Both the position numbers and the translations under genes were made by a program. This document shows positions 1 through 4,306 of a DNA stretch of 7,002 bases, one piece after another (the first letter of the stretch is position 1; every line of letters begins with the position of its first letter). Source of the stretch: Planctomycetota bacterium (GTDB taxonomy: Bacteria; Planctomycetota; Planctomycetia; Pirellulales; Pirellulaceae); the NCBI GenBank assembly GCA_026692885.1, contig JAPLNJ010000209.1, positions 1 through 7,002 of the forward strand, read 5' to 3'. Under the pieces are notes generated by a model. That model was given only the letters and a program-made list of their open reading frames with translations, made no database searches and had not been told where the DNA came from.

Positions 1-107
1 CACCCACTGGATGAACCTCCATGCTCGAAGTGGGACAGTCAGAAAACCCAGTGAACAGCGGCCAAATTAGCAGAATTCCTCCAATGCGCAAGGGGGTAGC
101 GTGAATA
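1..107 (+). other. left-edge region with possible in-frame remnant of the radical SAM gene
   Basis: This stretch lies before the radical SAM ATG. In the same frame as that gene there is a TGA at 12-14, then an open stretch from an ATG at 21 to a TGA at 102-104, only one codon before the gene's ATG at 108. The last residues of the open stretch read RIPPMRKGVA, then stop, then I-MRVEISRGC. That would join plausibly to the radical SAM sequence if the TGA were a sense codon such as CGA. The other two forward frames close at 52-54 and 68-70, so one of them could hold the 3' end of a gene that starts outside the window. I cannot tell which. No promoter is evident. Confidence 0.35.
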
Positions 108-977
108 ATGCGGGTTGAAATCAGTCGCGGATGCGGCCTGGGCTGCTCTTTCTGTACCATTGGCCGCGTTCCCGTGGTTCACCTGCCGCCGCAAACCATT
201 CTTGCCGACGTCGAGACCAATGTGGCCGGCGGCATGCCGAATATTGCTCTCTTGAGCGAGGATTTCTTTCGCTATGGGGCGAATGGCGTGAAGGCCGATC
301 CCAATACCCTGCTCGCGCTGGTGCGCAGCATCCGCCGGATTCCGCAGGTGCGTTTGATCCAGATCGACCATGCCAGCGTCGCTAGCGTTGCGCAATACGA
401 CGATTCCCAGCTCCAGGCCATTCACGATCTGCTGGTGGGCCAGAACGCTCAGCGTTACGTCTGGGTGAACGTGGGAGTGGAAACGGCATCCGACGAACTG
501 CTCAAGCAGATCGGCGCCGCGGCGAAGTGCAAACGCAGCGAGTCCGAACCTTGGGGCGATTTCTGCAGGCGGCAATTGCGACGGCTCTGCCAGGCAAGGT
601 ACTTTCCCATGGCCAGCCTCGTGATCGGCCTGCCCGGTGAGCGCGACGAGCACTTGCAGGACACCCTGGCCTGGGTCGAGTCGCTCGCGGACCAGCGGCT
701 CGCGGTCTTTCCGGTTCTCTATGCGCCGGTCGATGGCAGTCCGCCACTCAACCCGGGTCGCTTGCGGCCGTTGCATTGGGCGTTGATCCGCGCCTGCTAT
801 CGATTGAACTTCCGCTGGGTGCCCTGGTTCCATCGCGACAATCAGGCCGCGGCAGGCGTGCCCTTTGCCCGTCGCATGGCGCTGCAACTGCTGGGCTACG
901 GCCAGATCCTGCAGTGGCAAAGCCTTCTGGCATGGCATCAATGGAGGGCCAGAGAGACCTGCGGTTCGAGTACATGA
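108..977 (+). CDS. radical SAM protein, apparently N-terminally truncated (B12-type radical SAM family likely)
   Basis: This 289-residue protein carries the radical SAM [4Fe-4S] motif CGLGCSFC, with cysteines at residues 9, 13 and 16. The next recognisable parts are ALLSEDFFRYG near residue 48, a substrate-strand segment ending in IDHASVASV near residue 90, VNVGVETAS near residue 125, and SLVIGLPGERDEH near residue 170, all typical of B12-binding or YgiQ-like radical SAM enzymes. Such enzymes cleave S-adenosylmethionine reductively to start radical chemistry; the substrate here is unknown. Family members usually carry 150-200 residues before the cluster motif, often a cobalamin-binding domain, whereas this one has eight. 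The ATG at 108 is the only start after an in-frame TGA at 102-104; a G-rich run at 92-96 is a poor Shine-Dalgarno at about 11 nt. The C-terminus is rich in W, L and R. The gene converges tail to tail with the - strand operon, two bases between stops. It may be a broken gene or the rest may lie upstream. Confidence 0.75.
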   Translation: MRVEISRGCGLGCSFCTIGRVPVVHLPPQTILADVETNVAGGMPNIALLSEDFFRYGANGVKADPNTLLALVRSIRRIPQVRLIQIDHASVASVAQYDDSQLQAIHDLLVGQNAQRYVWVNVGVETASDELLKQIGAAAKCKRSESEPWGDFCRRQLRRLCQARYFPMASLVIGLPGERDEHLQDTLAWVESLADQRLAVFPVLYAPVDGSPPLNPGRLRPLHWALIRACYRLNFRWVPWFHRDNQAAAGVPFARRMALQLLGYGQILQWQSLLAWHQWRARETCGSST

Positions 978-978
978 T

Positions 979-1110
979 CTACGTGGGCGATTTCATCCCG
1001 GCCGCGCCGGCGAGGATCGCTCCGCCCAGGCAACCGCGCGCAACCAGCTTCTCGTACCAGGAAAAGCCGTCTCTTCGTGGTGAACATGGGGCGTTGGGGG
1101 AGGTGGTCAT
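979..1110 (-). CDS. small 43-residue protein downstream of the BioB-like radical SAM gene
   Basis: The ORF starts with ATG at 1110 and ends with TAG at 979-981. It begins 20 nt after the stop of the BioB-like radical SAM gene and has a strong GAGGGA ribosome binding site at 1122-1117, six bases before the ATG. About three quarters of codons end in G or C, as expected for a real gene in this GC-rich region. The peptide starts MTTSPNAPCSPRRDGFSWYE and continues with a glycine/alanine-rich segment, GCLGGAILAGAAGM, at roughly residues 27-40, ending KSPT. It has two cysteines. The G/A segment could be a short membrane or packing helix, or could resemble a double-glycine-type cleavage region. No family is recognised. 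The tight spacing suggests co-transcription as the third gene of the padR operon. It could be a small partner protein or a peptide substrate of the radical SAM enzyme; neither can be shown from sequence. Confidence 0.55.
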   Translation of the reverse strand: MTTSPNAPCSPRRDGFSWYEKLVARGCLGGAILAGAAGMKSPT

Positions 1111-1116
1111 AAGGTG

Positions 1117-1122
1117 TCCCTC
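1117..1122 (-). promoter_or_regulatory. ribosome binding site of the 43-residue ORF
   Basis: On the - strand the sequence GAGGGA is followed by six bases and then ATG at 1110. This is one of the best Shine-Dalgarno matches in the window. It lies in the 20-nt gap after the radical SAM stop codon, where it has no other evident purpose. It is the main support for the small ORF. Confidence 0.55.
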
Positions 1123-1130
1123 GGAGATCG

Positions 1131-2135
1131 TCAGGAAGGTGCAGTCGTCGTAAGCCAACGCGATGGTCCATCCAAGACTTGCCAGCCCGCCTCGGAAAAG
1201 TACTCACGGCAGGCACCGGTCGTCATCCCATGCTTGCCCGCCGTCTCGGGAGCCGTGTCGCGGGGATTGGCCCCGGCTTCGGACCACAGCAACGAAGCTC
1301 CCGCCGCGGCACCATAGACATCGGGTTCATGCGTGCAGTTGCCAGGGACGGTTCTAGGTAGTACCAAACGGACGGCGGCGACGAGGTGCGCCATGCGTGC
1401 TTTCGAGACGATTCCCAGTTGGCCCATCGCGGTGCCGGGAATCGGAATGCGCCGTGCGGCGCCGCTGTACACGGGCCGCGCATCGCGCGTGATGATCGTT
1501 TTGGCGACCAGTTCTTCCATCCCGTGTTCGGGGCCGATGGGCTCCAGGCACGTGCCGATCAACAGACCGGCTTCGCGCGCGTGGTACATCGTCTGCAGCC
1601 GCCGTTCGACCGGGATGCTCGTATCGCGGCCCTCGCCCAGACGAACCGCGTGATAGATGCCGACGAACCCCACCTGCTTCAATCGTTGGGCCTGCGGCAG
1701 GGTGAAGTCGCCCACGTTGGCTACCAGCGGCGTCTCCGGCCGGAGTGACCGACGGATCTCGCTCGCGACTTCAAGGTATCTGGAAAGCGGATAGTCTGCT
1801 GTAATCATCAGGTAGACGGCATTCGCGCCCTCGGCCTCCGCCTGGCGCGCCCGGGCCACCGCTTCTTCGACGCTCAATTCCGACTCCTGCGCGAAGACCT
1901 CGTTGCAAGCCGCAAACGAACAGAACCGGCAGTTCATCGGGCACTTGGCCACATTCAGCCCGACCTGAGCATGGACCTCGGCCAGGCCTGAACACGCTTG
2001 TTCCGCCTTCCGTCGACCAGCTGCGATGATGCGTGCGGACTCGTCCGAAAACAGCTGCACCTCGAAGAGGGCGGCGATTTCGTCGTTCGTCAGGCAGCCA
2101 TCTTCGAACGCCTTGTTCACAATTGACGCGACCAT
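1131..2135 (-). CDS. BioB/HydE-like radical SAM protein with BATS-like C-terminal region
   Basis: This 334-residue protein has the radical SAM motif CPMNCRFC at residues 65-72, preceded by VGLNVAK as in the biotin synthase/HydE/PylB group. It has the barrel segment YHAVRLGEGRDTSIPVERRL near 161-180, the equivalent of the biotin synthase NHNLDTS region, then GTCLEPIGPEHG near 194-205, RRIPIPGT, and a C-terminal CTHEPDVYGAAAGASL stretch matching the BATS domain (biotin and thiamin synthesis associated). From memory of E. coli BioB, the first two cysteines that bind the sulphur-donating [2Fe-2S] cluster (C97, C128) fall here at Tyr108 and near Ala139; only the third (C188, here Cys196) is kept. 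It is therefore unlikely to be a true biotin synthase; the substrate is unknown. An in-frame TTG lies upstream at 2150, but the ATG at 2135 has GGAG nine bases before it and is preferred. The gene follows padR by 64 nt and precedes the small ORF by 20 nt. Confidence 0.88.
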   Translation of the reverse strand: MVASIVNKAFEDGCLTNDEIAALFEVQLFSDESARIIAAGRRKAEQACSGLAEVHAQVGLNVAKCPMNCRFCSFAACNEVFAQESELSVEEAVARARQAEAEGANAVYLMITADYPLSRYLEVASEIRRSLRPETPLVANVGDFTLPQAQRLKQVGFVGIYHAVRLGEGRDTSIPVERRLQTMYHAREAGLLIGTCLEPIGPEHGMEELVAKTIITRDARPVYSGAARRIPIPGTAMGQLGIVSKARMAHLVAAVRLVLPRTVPGNCTHEPDVYGAAAGASLLWSEAGANPRDTAPETAGKHGMTTGACREYFSEAGWQVLDGPSRWLTTTAPS

Positions 2136-2144
2136 CGTACCGTT

Positions 2145-2148
2145 CTCC
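2145..2148 (-). promoter_or_regulatory. GGAG ribosome binding site deciding the radical SAM start
   Basis: GGAG on the - strand lies nine bases before the ATG at 2135. An alternative TTG start at 2150 would place this GGAG inside the coding sequence and has no comparable site in front of it. This supports the shorter product of 334 residues. Confidence 0.5.
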
Positions 2149-2199
2149 AACAGAGTGCTGATCCGAGGCAGGTCTACCGTTCCGATACCGGCGCGGCAC

Positions 2200-2592
2200 C
2201 TACCCTGCTACCGCCTTGCGTGCCGCCTTGAGGAACACGGTGATTCCCTCGCGGTATTCCTCCAGGGTCGTGATCCATTCCCGGAGGCAACTCGCGCCGG
2301 CCGGCGTGAGCCGATACGAGCGTTTGGCGGGACCGGCATCCGATGGGGTCCACGCCGACGCCACCAACTTCTTGGTTTCCATCGTCTTGAGCGCGCGGTA
2401 CACACCCGAGGGATCCGGCTTTTGCCCCCCGAACATGGGTAACTCGCTGAGTCGCTCGATAAGCCGATAGCCATGCAGCGGGCCCGTCGAGAGCACCACC
2501 AAGACCGCCGGGTGAATCAGCTTGTCCAGCGTACGCCCCCCGCAAGGGCAGTCGTCCCAATCCGCAACTACATCCAGTCCGCTGGCCTTCAT
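2200..2592 (-). CDS. PadR-family transcriptional regulator with N-terminal CPC motif
   Basis: The protein of about 130 residues has a PadR winged-helix domain: the block GPLHGYRLIERLSE near residues 37-50, then PDPSGVYRALKTMETKKLV in the recognition-helix and wing region, RSYRLTPAG, and a C-terminal helix for dimerisation. PadR proteins are usually repressors of nearby genes and often respond to small molecules or stress. Before the winged helix is a short segment WDDCPCGGRTLDKL with two cysteines at 15 and 17, which could bind a metal or metalloid or act as a redox switch. I chose the ATG at 2592 because GGGAGA lies just before it, although its spacing is short. An in-frame ATG at 2607 would add five residues. 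It is the first gene of the - strand operon with the BioB-like radical SAM gene and the small ORF, and is divergent from arsR across repeat copy A. Confidence 0.85.
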   Translation of the reverse strand: MKASGLDVVADWDDCPCGGRTLDKLIHPAVLVVLSTGPLHGYRLIERLSELPMFGGQKPDPSGVYRALKTMETKKLVASAWTPSDAGPAKRSYRLTPAGASCLREWITTLEEYREGITVFLKAARKAVAG

Positions 2593-2687
2593 GGTTCTCC
2601 CATCCATGGTCCTGAGGCTTGTTACGTGGCCATCGTCTGCCAGGGCGTCGTCGGCGCGACAGGCATTGTTCCCGACTTCGCCCTGTC

Positions 2688-2728
2688 TTGACAGCGAAAG
2701 CCTAGTCGGGAATACTCTTCATTGTCAA
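2688..2728 (+). promoter_or_regulatory. putative arsR promoter/operator in repeat copy A, possibly bidirectional
   Basis: On the + strand a perfect TTGACA (2688-2693) is followed after exactly 17 bp by AATACT (2711-2716), a sigma-70-like promoter pointing to arsR. A second TTGACA occurs on the - strand at 2728-2723, with TAGGCT 18 bp further along as a weak -10 pointing to padR. The two TTGACA boxes form a perfect 6-bp inverted repeat around the core. The -35 is also inside the short palindrome CTGTCTTGACAG (2683-2694). The arrangement suits autoregulation by ArsR and could serve both divergent genes. The same bases occur in copy B. Confidence 0.45.
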
Positions 2729-2768
2729 CTAGTAGAGGGCCTCTAATACTTGATTCGGTGCTGCCAGT

Positions 2769-2802
2769 ATGCCCTTCCCCGTTTACCTGATCACCGGTTA
2801 CC
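2769..2802 (+). pseudogene. duplicated 5' fragment of cobW in front of arsR
   Basis: ATG at 2769 opens a reading frame MPFPVYLITGY that matches the first eleven residues of the CobW protein at 4273 (MPIPVYLITGY). Three bases differ over the 34 bp; two of these differences are synonymous. Right after the Tyr codon the match to cobW ends and the arsR ATG (2803) begins. The frame continues out of phase into arsR and stops at 2922-2924, giving at most 51 residues. It has no GTPase P-loop and cannot be functional as CobW. It may be a relic of a former cobW copy or a translated leader that overlaps the arsR start. Confidence 0.7.
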
Positions 2803-3126
2803 ATGAACCCACGAACGCTCGCCCACTACGAAGCTCGCGCATGCATCGTCAAGGCGCTGGCCCACCCTGCTCGCCTGCTGATCGTCGACGAGTTGTCGAA
2901 GCACGGCGAACGCTGCGTCTGTGAGCTGACCGAGATGATCGGTTCGGACATGTCCACGGTTTCGCGTCACTTGGCCCTGCTCAAAGGCGCCGGGTTGGTC
3001 GAGGACGAGAAACGCGGGCAGATGGTGTTTTACCGGCTACAAATGCAGTGCATCCTGAGCTTCTTCGACTGCATCGAGTCGGTGATGGCGTGCAACGCCA
3101 AGAGGCACCGGCAACTGATGGCGTGA
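2803..3126 (+). CDS. arsR: ArsR-family metalloregulator with CVC metalloid-binding motif
   Basis: This 107-residue protein is an ArsR/SmtB winged-helix repressor of typical length. KALAHPARLLIVDEL (17-31) is the usual first helix block. ERCVCEL (36-42) contains the Cys38-Val-Cys40 pair that in classical ArsR binds As(III) or Sb(III), and DMSTVSRHLALLKGAGLV (49-66) is the recognition helix. Binding of the metalloid normally releases the repressor from its own promoter. Further cysteines lie at 14, 83, 90 and 97; the last three are exactly seven residues apart in the C-terminal helix. The ATG at 2803 is the first start after an in-frame TGA at 2788-2790. No ribosome binding site precedes it, because the upstream bases are the cobW fragment of repeat copy A. 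It is divergent from padR and convergent with the aquaporin gene. Confidence 0.92.
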   Translation: MNPRTLAHYEARACIVKALAHPARLLIVDELSKHGERCVCELTEMIGSDMSTVSRHLALLKGAGLVEDEKRGQMVFYRLQMQCILSFFDCIESVMACNAKRHRQLMA

Positions 3127-3149
3127 TCGCTGACTCCCGCCCGCGATCA
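3124..3149 (+). terminator. possible stem-loop at the end of arsR
   Basis: TGATCGC (3124-3130) and GCGATCA (3143-3149) form a perfect 7-bp stem with a 12-base loop. The left arm includes the arsR stop codon. There is no T-tract after it, so intrinsic termination is uncertain; it may instead protect the mRNA end. Confidence 0.3.
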
Positions 3150-3290
3150 GCCGGGCGAGGCCCCATCCAAGCCCAACCTGCGTCAGGCTTTCCTGTGTTC
3201 CGGCCACGGGCGCCGTCCGCGTCGCTGCTGCAAGTTGACCTCGGCGTCGCGATGTCGACACGCGGGGCGCCGTCGTGTCGGAAGTCGCCA

Positions 3291-3306
3291 ATTCACAGGC
3301 GTGAAT
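3291..3306 (-). terminator. possible stem-loop after the aquaporin gene
   Basis: ATTCAC and GTGAAT form a perfect 6-bp stem with a 4-base loop, about 20 bases beyond the aquaporin stop on the - strand. It lacks a clear T-run. Together with the hairpin at the arsR end it brackets the 200-bp gap between the convergent genes, which otherwise shows no gene on either strand. Confidence 0.25.
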
Positions 3307-3327
3307 CCGCCGGGGCTGCTAGTCGCC

Positions 3328-4026
3328 TCAGCCGGGATCTTGATCCTGCGGCTCGGCAGACCGCTGGCAGCATCCTGGCGGGTGTACTGCTCGGCACGAG
3401 AGGACTCCGAGGATGGATCCCAGCAGCGGAGCGACGAGGTAAATCCACAGGTGGGCAAGACAGCCGGACACCGCCGCCGGCGCAAGAGAGCGGGCAGGAT
3501 TCATGGACGCGCCACAGATCGGACCAGCAAACAACGCCTCGAACGCAACCACGCCTCCGACCGCGATTCCCGCCATGAGTCCCTTTTCCTTGGCGCCGCT
3601 CGAAACGGCAAGGATGACGAACATCAACATGGCCGTCAGAACCACCTCCAAGAGGAAGGACACGAAGGGCGCACCGGCTGGTTGAGTCGCCCCCAGGTGG
3701 TCATGCAGAGGGAACATCGCCCGAAGCAGGAGACTGGCCAGCAAAGCTCCGACAACCTGGCTCACTACATACGGCAGGACGTACTTTCCCGAAAAACGCC
3801 TGGCACCCCAAAAGCCAAACGTCACCGCCGGGTTCAGATGGGCGCCGGACACGTCGCCGATGGCGTAGATCATCGACATTACGACTAGGCCAAACGTGAG
3901 CGCAACGCCGACGTGCGTCACTTGGCCGCCCGAAACATCGTTGATGACGATGGCTCCGGTCCCCGCAAACACCAGACAAAACGTACCGATCGTCTCCGCT
4001 ATCAGCCGCTTGGTGGTATCCCTCAT
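3328..4026 (-). CDS. MIP-family aquaporin, NIP/AqpN-like, probable metalloid channel
   Basis: This 232-residue membrane channel has the standard length and six-helix plan of the major intrinsic protein family. The N-terminal KRLIAETIGTFCLVFAGTGA (6-25) is helix 1. The two pore signatures are complete: GAHLNPAVTF with NPA at 65-67, and FAGPICGASMNPARSL with NPA at 176-178 and the selectivity arginine at 179. Aligned to E. coli AqpZ from memory, the aromatic/arginine filter reads Phe45, Ala164, Ala173, Arg179; the water-channel histidine is replaced by alanine, which should widen the pore for uncharged solutes such as glycerol, arsenite or methylarsonous acid. The loop around the second NPA closely resembles plant NIPs and bacterial AqpN, which are found in arsenic resistance loci. 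The C-terminal tail is cysteine-containing (GCC). The start ATG at 4026 directly precedes the RLIAE helix; a GGAAAG lies about ten bases upstream. It converges with arsR and diverges from cobW across repeat copy B. Confidence 0.93.
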   Translation of the reverse strand: MRDTTKRLIAETIGTFCLVFAGTGAIVINDVSGGQVTHVGVALTFGLVVMSMIYAIGDVSGAHLNPAVTFGFWGARRFSGKYVLPYVVSQVVGALLASLLLRAMFPLHDHLGATQPAGAPFVSFLLEVVLTAMLMFVILAVSSGAKEKGLMAGIAVGGVVAFEALFAGPICGASMNPARSLAPAAVSGCLAHLWIYLVAPLLGSILGVLSCRAVHPPGCCQRSAEPQDQDPG

Positions 4027-4093
4027 CCGGACGGTTCTTTCCGCTGTTAAGCGATCCAGTGCGGTGGCTGGCCGAAATTCAGTGGCCGACGAG

Positions 4094-4161
4094 CTTGTCT
4101 TCACAGCCAAGACGCGATGGATGCTACTGACAAGTTGCATCGCCTGCGACAGGTTGCTGTC
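4094..4161. promoter_or_regulatory. inverted and direct repeats upstream of the aquaporin gene
   Basis: Between the aquaporin start and repeat copy B are CTTGTC (4094-4099) and GACAAG (4129-4134), a perfect 6-bp inverted pair. There is also GACAG-GTTG-CTGTC (4148-4161), a 5-bp inverted repeat, and a 10-base direct repeat GACA[A/G]GTTGC at 4129-4138 and 4148-4157. The half-sites resemble those in the repeat core (CTGTC, GACAG, TTGTC). They could be regulator binding sites or leader-mRNA structure in the roughly 200-base aquaporin leader. Confidence 0.3.
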
Positions 4162-4182
4162 ACGGTTCCTGGTTCCCGCCTG

Positions 4183-4306
4183 CGCCCTGTCTTGACAGCG
4201 AAAGCCTAGCCGGGAATACTCGTCATTGTCAACTAGTGGACAACGTCTAATACGTGACTCGGACCTGAACCTATGCCCATCCCCGTGTACCTGATCACCG
4301 GCTACC
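4183..4306 (+). repeat. direct repeat copy B, in the aquaporin-cobW gap and running into cobW
   Basis: This is the second copy of the 124-bp element at 2679-2802, at a constant offset of 1504 bases. Here its last 34 bases are the genuine start of cobW (ATG 4273). Because the cobW reading frame continues intact from this copy, it is probably the parental one and copy A the derivative. Confidence 0.9.
4192..4232 (+). promoter_or_regulatory. putative cobW promoter/operator in repeat copy B, possibly bidirectional
   Basis: TTGACA (4192-4197) and AATACT (4215-4220) are separated by 17 bp and point to cobW, with TTGACA on the opposite strand at 4232-4227 pointing to the aquaporin gene. Between the boxes only two bases differ from copy A. 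The palindrome CTGTCTTGACAG is also kept (4187-4198). Confidence 0.45.

Larger units (their letters stand above)
2679..2802 (+). repeat. direct repeat copy A (promoter cassette plus cobW start), in the padR-arsR gap
   Basis: This 124-bp stretch aligns without gaps to 4183-4306, with 106 of 124 bases identical. Identity is very high in the first 55 bp (2679-2733, two mismatches), low in about 35 bp before the ATG-like position (most of the differences), and high again over the last 34 bp, which correspond to the first eleven cobW codons plus one base. Similarity extends weakly leftward to about 2668. The copy fills most of the space between padR (-) and arsR (+) and ends exactly at the base before the arsR ATG. 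There is no flanking transposase or terminal inverted repeat. Confidence 0.9.

Noticed and set aside
102..104. TGA read as selenocysteine linking the upstream frame to the radical SAM gene
   Set aside because: No selenocysteine insertion hairpin was evident after it, and the position is outside the cluster motif; a nonsense change or a separate start is simpler.
39..941. A 300-residue open frame on the - strand
   Set aside because: It is antisense to the radical SAM gene, has no recognisable domain, and its openness follows from GC-rich codon use on the + strand.
3127..3327. A gene in the gap between arsR and the aquaporin
   Set aside because: All frames I read either run antisense into a neighbour or lack a ribosome binding site; only hairpins are seen.
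2679..4306. Composite transposon or insertion sequence bounded by the direct repeats
   Set aside because: There is no transposase gene, the repeats lack terminal inverted ends, and they contain a promoter and a host gene start, so a segmental duplication fits better.
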